Source of the DNA: Anaerolineae bacterium
GTDB lineage: Bacteria > Chloroflexota > Anaerolineae > Aggregatilineales > Phototrophicaceae
Length of the DNA: 64,000 nucleotides
Assembly (NCBI GenBank): GCA_022841825.1
Contig: JALHQT010000001.1
Location: forward strand, 806,001 to 870,000
Reading direction: 5' to 3'
In this document: piece after piece, positions 28,286 to 37,365 of the stretch
How the letters are laid out: each line of letters opens with the position of its first letter
Numbering within the stretch: the first letter of the stretch is position 1
Notes under the pieces: model-generated
Told to the model about the DNA's origin: nothing
Databases searched by the model: none
The model's input: the letters and a program-made list of their open reading frames with translations, nothing else
Position numbers and translations under genes: made by a program

Positions 28286-29563
28286 ATGACGCCCGACGGC
28301 AATCATACCAGCGTTTTCGATGTTGCAGTGGTCGGTGGGGGTATCGTTGGGCTGGCGACGGCGCGCGAGTTTCTCAAGCGCCAGCCTGGGTTAAGACTCG
28401 CCATTCTCGAAAAAGAGACCCTCCTCGCCCAACACCAGACAGGCCACAACAGCGGCGTCATCCATGCGGGCATCTACTACGCGCCCGGTTCCCTGAAAGC
28501 ACGCGCTTGCGTCACCGGTCGCGCGGAGATCGTCGAATACTGCAAGGAAAAGGGCATCCGGTACGAACTGTGCGGCAAATTGATCGTCGCGCTGAATGAA
28601 GCCGAGGTCGAGCGGCTTATGAGCCTGTACGCGCGCGCACAGGCGAATGGCGTGCCGGGAGTCCAACTGATCAATCGTGATCGCATACAGGAGATCGAGC
28701 CAGCAGTCATCGGGCACAAAGCGATCTGGTCGCCAAATACTGGTATCGTCGATTGGGGTGAGGTGGCGCGCGCCTACGCGGCGGATGCCCTGAATGGCGG
28801 TGCCGTGATTACCACCGGGGCAAGGGTCGTCAGCATGGTCAATTCGGAAGACGAGACCAGGATCGGCTATGTACAGGAAGACGGCAGAGAGCGCGAAATC
28901 CGGGCGCGACTGGTCGTAACGTGTGCAGGGCTTTACAGCGATCACCTGGCAAGAATGACCGAAAGCGAAAGCACCACCAGGATCATTCCATTTCGGGGCA
29001 GCTACTATCAGATTGCACCCCAGAAGTCCGACATCTGTCGCGGCATGATTTATCCCGTTCCCGACCCCACCTTCCCCTTCCTCGGAATACACCTCACACG
29101 GCACATTGACGGGACTGTGTGGGCAGGACCAAACGCGGTGCTCGCGTTCCGCCGTGAGGGCTATCGCCGATGGGACATCTTCTTGCCAGAACTACTGGAG
29201 ACCCTCACGTATCCCGGTTTCTGGAAACTGGCAATCCGCTACTGGAAAACCGGTATCAAAGAGATGTACCGCGATTACCTCAAAGGCGCGTACGTCAACG
29301 AACTACGCAGGTACACGCCCGAAATCAAAGGCGAAGATCTGGTGGCGGAGAAAAGCGGTGTGCGTGCCCAGGCACTGGAAAGAGACGGGACAATGGTGGA
29401 CGATTTCATGATCCGGCACGGCAGCCGTGTCGTTCATGTCCTGAATGCGCCCTCGCCCGCAGCAACCAGTTCCCTTGTGATTGCGCGTATGATCGTCGAT
29501 TCCATTGAGCAGAATGGGTTGATTCCACAGGTGCGGCGTCTCAGTGTTAATTTCCCGAATTGA
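28286..29563 (+). CDS. lhgO: L-2-hydroxyglutarate oxidase
   Basis: 425 aa FAD enzyme of the DAO family that oxidises L-2-hydroxyglutarate to 2-oxoglutarate, usually feeding electrons to the membrane quinone pool. The dinucleotide-binding motif VAVVGGGIVGLATAREF is at the N-terminus. Family signatures follow: QTGHNSGVIHAGIYY, the PNTGIVDW region, FRGSYYQI and the C-terminal NAPSPAATSSL. AAGGGAG precedes the ATG chosen; an upstream ATG at 28232 adds an unlikely extension. It stands alone between unrelated genes. Confidence 0.92.
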   Translation: MTPDGNHTSVFDVAVVGGGIVGLATAREFLKRQPGLRLAILEKETLLAQHQTGHNSGVIHAGIYYAPGSLKARACVTGRAEIVEYCKEKGIRYELCGKLIVALNEAEVERLMSLYARAQANGVPGVQLINRDRIQEIEPAVIGHKAIWSPNTGIVDWGEVARAYAADALNGGAVITTGARVVSMVNSEDETRIGYVQEDGREREIRARLVVTCAGLYSDHLARMTESESTTRIIPFRGSYYQIAPQKSDICRGMIYPVPDPTFPFLGIHLTRHIDGTVWAGPNAVLAFRREGYRRWDIFLPELLETLTYPGFWKLAIRYWKTGIKEMYRDYLKGAYVNELRRYTPEIKGEDLVAEKSGVRAQALERDGTMVDDFMIRHGSRVVHVLNAPSPAATSSLVIARMIVDSIEQNGLIPQVRRLSVNFPN

Positions 29564-29616
29564 ACCAGGAAGACAGTTATCACCAGCTCGTAACCGCCGA
29601 ATTGCTAACCTTCTTC

Positions 29617-29640
29617 AGCCTGCCAGCATGGGGCAAGGCT
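29617..29640. terminator. Convergent hairpin after lhgO and SDR gene
   Basis: Stem AGCCTGCC / GGCAAGGCT with one bulge and a short loop, at the stop of the minus-strand SDR gene and 54 nt past the lhgO stop. It is only moderately stable. Confidence 0.35.
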
Positions 29641-30685
29641 AAGTTTCAGCCGCAGCCGCCTGCCGCGCTGACCAGCGCAGAGAACCATCCAGGCGATCAG
29701 TGGCAATGAGCTGCTTGACGAACGCGACCCGCTTGAAGCGGGCACCCTCGTATTCCTCGATCCGAATCCCACGCTCACGGTAGGCGTGATGAAGCTGCAT
29801 GATTCCCTCGTCAAGCGTCCAACGAGGCTGCCATCCTGTCAGCCCTGCAATCTTACTCCCCTCGACACGGTACGACCGCATATCCCGCTGTGCACCCTGA
29901 GCAAATTCGATGTGGGACTCTGGAATCAGACCTAGAATACGCTCTGCGAGCGAAAGAACCGTGTAGTTATCCTCTGTTCGGCAGACATTGAAGACCTGGT
30001 CGTGAACCACATGTGTACCGGCTGTCACCGCAGCCACGAAGGCGCGCGCGGCATCCTCCACGTGCATGACGGGTCGCCAGCTCGTGCCGTCGGTCTTGAG
30101 ATAGCAGATGCCCTTATCGGTCGCCCAGGCGACGAGGTTATTGATGACCGAGTCAGTCCGATGGTATGGTGAAAGTCCGTAAAGAGTCGGCTTACGGAGG
30201 AAGACGGGCGTGAAGGCATCACCGGCAAGGCGGCTGATGTCAATCTCGGCACGGCGCTTCGCCAAGGCAAACGTCGTCTGTGGCTGCGTAGGCGAAGACT
30301 CATTTAAGAAGCGTTTGATGGACGTACCATAGACCGCGACCGACGACGACATGATGAACCGGGGGACTTCCGCGTATTTTGCCAGGCTGGCAAGACGAAC
30401 CGCCGCCGTGTAATTGATCTCATAAGTCGCGCGCGGGTTCAGGTCACCGAGGGGATCGTTGGAAAGACTTGCCAGATGGATGACCGCATCGAAGCCATAC
30501 AGATCTTCCGGCTGGACATCACGGATGTCTCGCTTCAGCGATGGCACATCCACCTTCGGGGTCGAAAAGCTGCATCGCTTGAACAATTCGCTGTCGATAC
30601 CAAAAACGGAATGTCCGAGATCCAACAATATTGGCGTAAGTACGCTGCCCAAATATCCAAGATGTCCGGTCACAAGAATGCGCAT
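29639..30685 (-). CDS. NAD-dependent epimerase/dehydratase (extended SDR), copy 2
   Basis: 348 aa. N-terminal Rossmann motif TGHLGYLGSV, the DAVIHLASLSNDP strand and SSSVAVYG with an active-site Ser. In place of the classic YxxxK the sequence reads FALAKRRAE, so the catalytic Tyr seems replaced by Phe. It is a clear paralogue of the SDR encoded just upstream (shared pattern GYxGSV, LASLSNDPLGDLNxxxTYEINY, VFNVxxTxxNYTV). With the cytidylyltransferase it probably acts on a CDP-sugar. AAGGA sits 6 nt before the ATG. Confidence 0.83.
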   Translation of the reverse strand: MRILVTGHLGYLGSVLTPILLDLGHSVFGIDSELFKRCSFSTPKVDVPSLKRDIRDVQPEDLYGFDAVIHLASLSNDPLGDLNPRATYEINYTAAVRLASLAKYAEVPRFIMSSSVAVYGTSIKRFLNESSPTQPQTTFALAKRRAEIDISRLAGDAFTPVFLRKPTLYGLSPYHRTDSVINNLVAWATDKGICYLKTDGTSWRPVMHVEDAARAFVAAVTAGTHVVHDQVFNVCRTEDNYTVLSLAERILGLIPESHIEFAQGAQRDMRSYRVEGSKIAGLTGWQPRWTLDEGIMQLHHAYRERGIRIEEYEGARFKRVAFVKQLIATDRLDGSLRWSARQAAAAET

Positions 30686-30757
30686 GGAATATCCTTAATT
30701 GGGGGCATGAAACATTTGCCAGCCTCTCCGTCGCCAAAAACACCAAGCACCTTAAGA

Positions 30758-30785
30758 ATAATATCCTCATCATAGCATTGATCAA
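30758..30785 (-). promoter_or_regulatory. Sigma-70-type promoter for SDR copy 2
   Basis: On the minus strand TTGATC, a 16-nt spacer, then TATTAT (5/6 to the -10 consensus), about 73 nt before the SDR ATG at 30685. It lies in the 190-nt gap between the two SDR genes, which otherwise shows no coding sequence. Confidence 0.5.
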
Positions 30786-30875
30786 AAAGACCACATGCCC
30801 ATATTTCTCAAGGCATAGGTCTCATGACATGGAGAGTGAATATGCGCACCCACTTACATCGAGCCAGCCCACCTG

Positions 30876-31919
30876 TTATGAGGGTTCTGGTCTGCGCCAA
30901 CGCAGCTTGTCGTCCAGAATGCCGTCAATCTGCTGCGACCGGATTTGCGCAACCCGCTTGTAGCGAGTCCCCTCGAAGTCTTCCAGCGTTATCCCTATAT
31001 GGTTGTATGCTTCGTAAAGTTCCGCACAGCCACGCTCAACCGTCCACTGCGGTTTGAAGTCGAGCATGGTCGCAATTTTATGGAAATCGACCCGGTAATT
31101 GCGCGCATCGGCATTGGCACCCTCGCCAAAAGCAACCTCTGACCCCGGCACTGTCTTTCTGACCAGCTCAGCCACCTGCCGTACCGTGTAGTTCTCGGTC
31201 GTACTTCCGACGTTGAAGACCTGATTGTGCACCAATGCACTCGGTGCACGAAGCACTGTCAGGAAAGCCCGTGTCATATCGCTGACATGAATGAGCGGAC
31301 GCCAGGCTCTTCCGTCGCTCTTCATGAGGACCTGGCGAGTTGTAAACGCCCATGCCATTAGATTGTTGACGACGATATCGAAGCGCAGACGCGGAGAGTA
31401 GCCGTAAGCAGTGGCGAAGCGCAGGAAGGTCGGCGTGAAATCTCCCTCCGCCAACATCGATATTCCCTCTTCACTGGCAACCTTACTGCGCCCGTAAGCC
31501 GTGACCGGGTTGACGCTGGCGGTCTCCGTCAGAAAAGCTTCAGACGCCGCCGCGCCGTAGTTACTGCACGAGGACGCGAAGACGAAACGTGATACCCCCG
31601 CCTGCTTCGCCGCTTCCGCCAATCGGACGGATGCACGATAGTTTATTTCATACGTCAGGTCGGCGTTCAGATCACCAAGTGGATCGTTTGACAATGCTGC
31701 GAGATGGAATATCGCATCTATCCCCTCCAGATCTCGCACCTCGACATCTCGCACGTCCTTCATGATTTCTGGTATCGGCAGAATCTGCGCTTCATCGCCA
31801 AATGTCGAATGCCGATACAAATCAATATCGAGACCGACGACATCAAGTCCTTCTGCCAGCAGCATGGGCACCATCACGGAGCCAACATACCCCCTATGCC
31901 CCGTTACGAGAATACGCAT
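30876..31919 (-). CDS. NAD-dependent epimerase/dehydratase (extended SDR), copy 1
   Basis: 347 aa. Rossmann motif TGHRGYVGSV, DAIFHLAALSNDP, ASSCSNYG and the catalytic pair in YGRSKVASE (YxxxK). It resembles SDRs that follow glucose-1-phosphate cytidylyltransferase in other sugar loci and may be a CDP-sugar dehydratase, epimerase or reductase. Its start overlaps the end of the cytidylyltransferase by 26 nt, with GGAGGAG inside that gene just before the ATG, so translation is probably coupled. Unlike copy 2 it keeps the catalytic Tyr. Confidence 0.87.
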   Translation of the reverse strand: MRILVTGHRGYVGSVMVPMLLAEGLDVVGLDIDLYRHSTFGDEAQILPIPEIMKDVRDVEVRDLEGIDAIFHLAALSNDPLGDLNADLTYEINYRASVRLAEAAKQAGVSRFVFASSCSNYGAAASEAFLTETASVNPVTAYGRSKVASEEGISMLAEGDFTPTFLRFATAYGYSPRLRFDIVVNNLMAWAFTTRQVLMKSDGRAWRPLIHVSDMTRAFLTVLRAPSALVHNQVFNVGSTTENYTVRQVAELVRKTVPGSEVAFGEGANADARNYRVDFHKIATMLDFKPQWTVERGCAELYEAYNHIGITLEDFEGTRYKRVAQIRSQQIDGILDDKLRWRRPEPS

Positions 31920-32709
31920 GGTGCTCCTCCGTCTTGATCACCCAGGGGGCTTTGCCGCTGCTCCACAGTTCCTGCAGAAGTTCTTTGTCGCGAACAGTAT
32001 CCATACACTGCCAGAAGTTCTCATGAAAGTAAGCCATCAACTGCTTTTCGACCGCCAGACGCTCCAACGGCTCACGTTCCCACGGTGTGACGTAGGTATC
32101 CACATAACTGGCAACCTCAGGTTCGAGCACAAAGAAGCCGCCGTTGATCCACCCGACATCGACCTGCGCTTTTTCTGTGAAGCGGCTGACCTCATTGCCG
32201 TCGAAGATGATGTGACCAAAACGTGCGGGGGGGCGCACTGCCGTCATGGTGGCAAGTTTCCCGTGACTGCGGTGGAAATCGATCAGCTTATGAATGTTGA
32301 CGTCGGATACGCCGTCACCATACGTCATCATGAACGTGCTGCTGACACGCCCCTGTTCGATGATCTTGCGCAGGCGTCCGCCCGTTTGTGTCTCGATTCC
32401 GGTCTCGACCAGCTCAACATTCCAGTCCAGGGTGTCAGTCTCCTCAGAAATGACTCGCCCGGTTTTGAAGTCGATAGTCATGTTCCCGCTGAGGTTGACG
32501 TACTCTGTCATGTATCGCTTGATCACTTCGCCCTTATAGCCAAGTGCGATGATGAAGTTCTTAAATCCGTAAGCTGCATAGATGTTCATAATGTGCCAGA
32601 GCATCGGGCGACCGCCGACCTCAACCATTGGCTTTGGGCGAACATCGGTCTCCTCAGCAAGGCGCGTTCCCAACCCGCCTGCGAGAATAATGACCTTCAT
32701 ATCCTCCAT
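31894..32709 (-). CDS. rfbF: Glucose-1-phosphate cytidylyltransferase
   Basis: About 271 aa. Makes CDP-glucose from CTP and glucose 1-phosphate, the entry step to CDP-linked deoxy and branched sugars. The nucleotidyltransferase signature is complete: KVIILAGGLGTRLAEETD, RPKPMVEVGGRPMLWHIM, MTYGDGVSDVNI and the GWINGGFFV substrate loop. The length is normal. GGAG six nt ahead supports the start MEDMK. The usual partner rfbG (CDP-glucose 4,6-dehydratase) is not next to it; instead two SDR paralogues follow on the same strand. Confidence 0.93.
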   Translation of the reverse strand: MEDMKVIILAGGLGTRLAEETDVRPKPMVEVGGRPMLWHIMNIYAAYGFKNFIIALGYKGEVIKRYMTEYVNLSGNMTIDFKTGRVISEETDTLDWNVELVETGIETQTGGRLRKIIEQGRVSSTFMMTYGDGVSDVNIHKLIDFHRSHGKLATMTAVRPPARFGHIIFDGNEVSRFTEKAQVDVGWINGGFFVLEPEVASYVDTYVTPWEREPLERLAVEKQLMAYFHENFWQCMDTVRDKELLQELWSSGKAPWVIKTEEHHAYSRNGA

Positions 32710-32893
32710 GTAGTTCTCCAAAGTAACGACGACAGCTTCATCGTACGTCGAAATGATCAGGTTAAACGATATGAATTTTCCCTTTCCTCCACCTAACAAT
32801 CGGGACTTGACTCATTCGACCATTCATCGGTGCAGAAATGCGTGGTATGTTGCATAGACACAGTGGTGCGTCCTTGTTTGAAGGAGTGAGATC

Positions 32894-33937
32894 GTGGCAG
32901 CACGGAAAAAAGTTCTCGTCACGGGTGCAGGCGGCTTTATCGGTCATCACCTGGTGACATACCTGAAGCATCTGGACTACTGGGTTCGTGGCGTCGATAT
33001 AAAGGAACCCGAATACGGCAGCACGGACGCTGATGAGTTTGAACTGCTCGACCTGCGCCGCTGGGACAACTGCCTGCAGGCAACCCGCGAGATCGACGAC
33101 GTCTATGCGCTAGCCGCAGACATGGGCGGAATGGGCTTCATCTCCGCCAACAATGCTCTGATTCTTCGGAACAACCTGCTCATCAGTACGCATACCATAG
33201 AAGCTGCCCGCGTCAACAACGCAAAACGCTATCTGTACACGTCGTCTGCCTGTGTATACCCGGAATTCAAACAGACGGACACCCAGGTCGTCCCGCTTCG
33301 GGAAGAAGACGCCTACCCCGCACAGCCCCAGGATGCATATGGCTGGGAGAAGCTCATCACAGAACGTCTTGCGATGCACTACTTCCAGGACTTCGGGCTA
33401 GATACCCGCACCGTACGCTTCCACAACATTTTCGGTCCGCTGGGCACCTGGACTGGGGGTCGCGAGAAAGCGCCGGCAGCCATGTGCCGCAAGATAGCCA
33501 TGGCGAAGCTGACGGGCAATCACGAAATTGAAATCTGGGGCGATGGGGAACAAACCCGTTCCTTCTGCTACATTGATGATACCGTTATCGGGATTCACAA
33601 GCTGATGTGCTCAGACTTCCGCGATCCCCTCAACCTCGGGCAGGATCGCATGGTCACCATCAACCAGCTCGCGGACATGGTTGCGGATATCGCGGAAATC
33701 GAGATCGTCAAGAAACACATCCCCGGACCGATGGGGGTTCGCGGGCGCAACAGTGATAACACCCGCCTGCGCGAAATTCTGAAGTGGGAGCCGCAGATCA
33801 GCCTTGAAGAAGGATTGCGCCACACGTACATGTGGATCGAAGGGCAGGTGCGCGCCAAGATGGGGCTTCCGCAGCAGCCGACAACCACAGCAAACGGGGT
33901 CAAGCCGCTATCCGTCCAGGAGCAGATCTCCCGGTGA
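32894..33937 (+). CDS. GDP-mannose 3,5-epimerase-like SDR
   Basis: 347 aa. The sequence follows plant and bacterial GDP-mannose 3,5-epimerases closely: VTGAGGFIGHHL, ADMGGMGFI, SSACVYPEFKQ, EDAYPAQPQDAYGWEK (Tyr/Lys of the SDR site), RFHNIFGPLGTW, GGREKAPAAMCRK (catalytic Lys region), WGDGEQTRSFCYIDD and GPMGVRGRNSDN. The enzyme would turn GDP-mannose into GDP-L-galactose or GDP-L-gulose. GTG start with AAGGAG about 8 nt upstream. It is divergent from rfbF and followed after 18 nt by a glycosyltransferase. Confidence 0.87.
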   Translation: MAARKKVLVTGAGGFIGHHLVTYLKHLDYWVRGVDIKEPEYGSTDADEFELLDLRRWDNCLQATREIDDVYALAADMGGMGFISANNALILRNNLLISTHTIEAARVNNAKRYLYTSSACVYPEFKQTDTQVVPLREEDAYPAQPQDAYGWEKLITERLAMHYFQDFGLDTRTVRFHNIFGPLGTWTGGREKAPAAMCRKIAMAKLTGNHEIEIWGDGEQTRSFCYIDDTVIGIHKLMCSDFRDPLNLGQDRMVTINQLADMVADIAEIEIVKKHIPGPMGVRGRNSDNTRLREILKWEPQISLEEGLRHTYMWIEGQVRAKMGLPQQPTTTANGVKPLSVQEQISR

Positions 33938-33955
33938 ATTCATACAGGCAGCGAG

Positions 33956-34732
33956 ATGGCAGACGTGACGTTTGAGCGCGTGAATGTCCTGGGTGTGGGA
34001 GTCAGTGCCATCAATATCGCGATGGCAGTGGAACAGATTGATACATGGATCAAGGCGCGCAGCACCCGAACCTATGTAACGGTTAGCGGGGTTCACGGCG
34101 TCATGGAGTGCCAGCGAGATGAACTGGTGCGCCAAATCCATAACGACGCGGGCATGGTGACGCCCGACGGAATGCCGCTCGTGTGGCTCGGCAAGCGGGC
34201 GGGCTATCGGCACATGGATCGTGTCTATGGACCCGACCTGATTCACGCCGTGATGGAAAGGTCACAGAGCGCGGGGTATCGTCACTACCTTTATGGCGGC
34301 GCGACTGGGGTTCCCGAACTCCTCAAGAAGAAACTGCAAGAAGAATACAACAACATCACCGTCGTCGGTACCTACTCCCCTCCCTTTCGCCCGTTGACTG
34401 GCGAAGAAGATGCCGCCACCGTACAAATGATCAACGACACGCAGCCCGATATTGTCTGGGTTGGGCTTGGCACGCCGAAGCAGGAGAAATGGATGCACGC
34501 GCATTTGGGACGCATCAACGCATCGGTCATGATCGGCGTTGGCGCTGCCTTTGACTTCCATTCAGGGCTGAAGCCACAAGCGCCGCGCTTCATTCAACGA
34601 AGCGGATTTGAGTGGCTGTTTCGACTGGCAACCGAGCCTCGCCGGCTCTGGAAGCGTTACCTCATCAATAATCCGCTCTTTGTCCTTGGCGTCCTGCGAC
34701 AGGAATTAGGATTGCGAAAGTACACGCTCTGA
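33956..34732 (+). CDS. WecG/TagA/CpsF family glycosyltransferase
   Basis: 258 aa, GT26 family. Characteristic motifs are VNVLGVGVSAINI, YVTVSGVHGVME, the TPDGMPLVWLGK segment with the proposed catalytic Asp, YLYGGATGVPE, WVGLGTPKQEKWM and GVGAAFDFHSG. These enzymes move a sugar such as N-acetylmannosamine or its uronate onto a lipid-linked acceptor at the membrane face. The C-terminal basic stretch (EPRRLWKRYL) is the usual membrane-binding appendage. It is co-directional with the epimerase gene and ends the surface-sugar block. Confidence 0.9.
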   Translation: MADVTFERVNVLGVGVSAINIAMAVEQIDTWIKARSTRTYVTVSGVHGVMECQRDELVRQIHNDAGMVTPDGMPLVWLGKRAGYRHMDRVYGPDLIHAVMERSQSAGYRHYLYGGATGVPELLKKKLQEEYNNITVVGTYSPPFRPLTGEEDAATVQMINDTQPDIVWVGLGTPKQEKWMHAHLGRINASVMIGVGAAFDFHSGLKPQAPRFIQRSGFEWLFRLATEPRRLWKRYLINNPLFVLGVLRQELGLRKYTL

Positions 34733-34770
34733 GAATATAAGCCGCAAGCGAACATCACTCCCTATTCGGC

Positions 34771-34787
34771 AGGTGAGCTTCTCATCT
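34771..34787 (+). terminator. Small hairpin after the glycosyltransferase
   Basis: Stem AGGTGAG / CTCATCT with one G-T pair and a 3-nt loop, 39 nt past the stop and before a TATACT (34803-34808) that may be the -10 of the next gene. Confidence 0.3.
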
Positions 34788-34845
34788 CGCCGCCTTATTC
34801 GCTATACTCTGGCTCACTTGCACGATCACCGGAGGTAGCTGGAGC

Positions 34846-37356
34846 ATGGCGTTCATCGATGCACCGACGAACTTTTACATTGGGCGCAGATTCGACCCGC
34901 AAACGGGTGAGGTCAACAAAGACGAGGCGGTCTACTACGACTCGCGCGATCTGACGACGCACGGCTTGATCGTAGGCATGACAGGCAGCGGCAAAACAGG
35001 GATGGCGCTGGGATTACTTGAGGAAGCCATCCTCGATGGCATTCCGCTCCTGATGATCGACCCAAAGGGCGACCTCGGTAACCTCATGCTGACCTTTCCC
35101 AACTTCCAGCCGAATGATTTCCAGCCCTGGGTACAGGAAGATGAGGCGCGTCGAGAAAACACCGATGTCCCCACGCTTGCTGCCAAGAAAGCAGACCTGT
35201 GGAAGAACGGTCTCGCAGACTGGGAGATCACGCCAGAGCGAATGCAGAAATTACAGACGCTGGCGGATATCACGTTGTATACGCCGGGTTCCGAAAGTGG
35301 AGTGCCGATCAGCATCCTCGCGTCGCTTCGGGCACCAAAAGGCGATTTTGAAGCCAACGCGGAAGCGTATAGAGAACAGATCAGCAGCACTGTCACGGCT
35401 ATCCTTTCGCTCGCAGGCATCACAGCCGATCCGATGCAAGATCCCCGGCACGTCCTGGTCGCCAATATCTTTGAGCAGAGCTGGCGCAAGGGGCAGGACC
35501 TCTCCCTTGAGCAGCTCATCGCACAGGTGCAGAAGCCCCCATTTGACAAACTTGGCGTCATGTCGGTCGAGGATTTCTTCCCCAGCAAAGAGCGCTTCGG
35601 ACTGGCGATGGCGCTGAACGCCGTCATCGCTGCACCTTCATTTGCCGCCTGGCTGAATGGTGCGCCAATGGACATCCAGAGCCTGCTGTACACACCAGAA
35701 GGTAAGCCACGCGTCGCAATTTTCTACATCGCGCACCTGAACGACACCGAGCGCATGTTCGTCATGACCCTGATTTTGGAGACCATGCTGAACTGGACGC
35801 GCCAGCAGGCGGGCACCAGCAGCCTGCGCGCCATCCTATACATTGACGAGATCTTCGGTTTCTTCCCGCCAATCGCCAACCCACCCAGCAAGGAACCTAT
35901 GCTGCGAATGCTTAAGCAAGCGCGAGCATTCGGCGTTGGCGTGCTGATGGCGACGCAGAACCCAATTGACCTCGATTACAAAGGGCTGGGCAACATGGGT
36001 ACCTGGTTCATTGGGCGCTTGCAAAGCGACAATGATCGCGAGCGCGTTCTCGCCGGATTGCAGGAAGCTGCGGCAGCCGGCGACATGGACATGGCGCAGG
36101 TCAAACAGCTTATCTCGAACCTCAAATCGCGCGTCTTCCTGATGCGCAATATTCACAATAAGGGCGTACCAACCCTGTTCAGCGCGCGTTGGGCGATGAG
36201 TTACCTGGCAGGACCCTTCACCCGTCCGCAGATCAGCCTGCTGATGGCACAGAAGAAAGCCGCGACACCTCTAGGCGCAAGCACGACGACCGCAGTCCAA
36301 ACCACCTCAGACCCCTCGCCGGCAGCCGCCAGTCTGCCCGATGGTTACAGCGCTGCCGCGCCCGTCCTAAAGGACGAACAGCAGGTTTTCATGCCCGCGA
36401 AAGTTCCAGCAGGAGCGGCAATCGGCAGATGGGAGCAGTCACGCGGCGAAAAGGCAGACAGCGTGGATGCGGCGAAAGTCGTCTATATCCCGTCACTGCT
36501 TGCCCAGGTGCGCGCGTATTATGACGATACCAAAAGCAAGGTAAAGGTCGATAAAACGTATGCCTTCCGCGTAGAAGAGCTGCCCGAAAGCGGATACCTG
36601 CGCTGGACGGAATATTCTATCCCGCCGCTCGAAAAGACTGACCTGGAAAGCCGCCCGGCAGACGGCGCGCTGTTTGGTGAAGTCCCCAGTGCGATTGCTG
36701 ACACGAAACGCCTCAAAGCGCTCGCAAACGACCTGGAAGATACGATCTACAAAGACTTTGGCTTGACCGTTCAATACAGCGAGCTGTTCGATCTCTACAG
36801 CCTACCGGACGAAGACCCAGGCATCTTCGAATCACGTCTTCGGCAGGTCGCACGCGAGAAGCGTGACAGTACCACGGACGAGGTGACTGAGAAATACGAC
36901 GCGAAGGTCGAGAAGCTGGAAGAACGCCGCGAAAAAAAGATACGCGAACTTGAAAAAGATGAAGCACGGGTCGCACGCGAGAACCAGAACAGCATCGCCG
37001 ACATAGCTGGTGGCATTATCGGGATGATCCAGGGGCGGAGAAGCAGCAGTATCCTAACACGCATCGGCAAAGCAGCCGCGCGGTCCGTGGGTACGAGCGC
37101 AGCCGAAGTCAGCCGCGATGAGACTCAGACAGAGATCATTGAGATCGAGGCTGAAATCGCAGCCCTAAAGCAAGAAATGGAGACAGCACTGGCGAATGTA
37201 CAGACAGCCTTTGACGAAGCGGTGACCAAGACCGTGCCCTATCTCGTGAAGCTCAAGCGCACGGGGATCGAACTTGACCTGTTTACGCTCGCCTGGGCAC
37301 CCCATTATCTCTTTACCAGTGGGGGTCATCAGCGGTTGGCATCCGCCGACGAATAG
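34846..37356 (+). CDS. HerA/VirB4-like ATPase (DUF87 type) with coiled coil
   Basis: 836 aa. Walker A is GMTGSGKTGM (about residues 45-54), followed by LLMIDPKGDLGNL. Walker B is ILYIDEIFGFFPP near 325, and the later MATQNPIDLDYK and RVFLMRNIHNKG segments match HerA/FtsK-class motors. Residues about 675-715 (EKYDAKVEKLEERREKKIRE and onward) form a charged coiled coil, and another coiled coil lies near 760-795. These ATPases act as hexameric motors on DNA or as assembly platforms; no NurA nuclease is adjacent, so DNA-end processing cannot be claimed. GGAGG precedes the ATG. Confidence 0.83.
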   Translation: MAFIDAPTNFYIGRRFDPQTGEVNKDEAVYYDSRDLTTHGLIVGMTGSGKTGMALGLLEEAILDGIPLLMIDPKGDLGNLMLTFPNFQPNDFQPWVQEDEARRENTDVPTLAAKKADLWKNGLADWEITPERMQKLQTLADITLYTPGSESGVPISILASLRAPKGDFEANAEAYREQISSTVTAILSLAGITADPMQDPRHVLVANIFEQSWRKGQDLSLEQLIAQVQKPPFDKLGVMSVEDFFPSKERFGLAMALNAVIAAPSFAAWLNGAPMDIQSLLYTPEGKPRVAIFYIAHLNDTERMFVMTLILETMLNWTRQQAGTSSLRAILYIDEIFGFFPPIANPPSKEPMLRMLKQARAFGVGVLMATQNPIDLDYKGLGNMGTWFIGRLQSDNDRERVLAGLQEAAAAGDMDMAQVKQLISNLKSRVFLMRNIHNKGVPTLFSARWAMSYLAGPFTRPQISLLMAQKKAATPLGASTTTAVQTTSDPSPAAASLPDGYSAAAPVLKDEQQVFMPAKVPAGAAIGRWEQSRGEKADSVDAAKVVYIPSLLAQVRAYYDDTKSKVKVDKTYAFRVEELPESGYLRWTEYSIPPLEKTDLESRPADGALFGEVPSAIADTKRLKALANDLEDTIYKDFGLTVQYSELFDLYSLPDEDPGIFESRLRQVAREKRDSTTDEVTEKYDAKVEKLEERREKKIRELEKDEARVARENQNSIADIAGGIIGMIQGRRSSSILTRIGKAAARSVGTSAAEVSRDETQTEIIEIEAEIAALKQEMETALANVQTAFDEAVTKTVPYLVKLKRTGIELDLFTLAWAPHYLFTSGGHQRLASADE

Positions 37357-37365
37357 CCATCGCGC

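Noticed and set aside
31762-32796. 344-aa plus-strand open frame over rfbF
   Set aside because: Antisense shadow of rfbF and the start of the SDR gene, which carry complete motifs.
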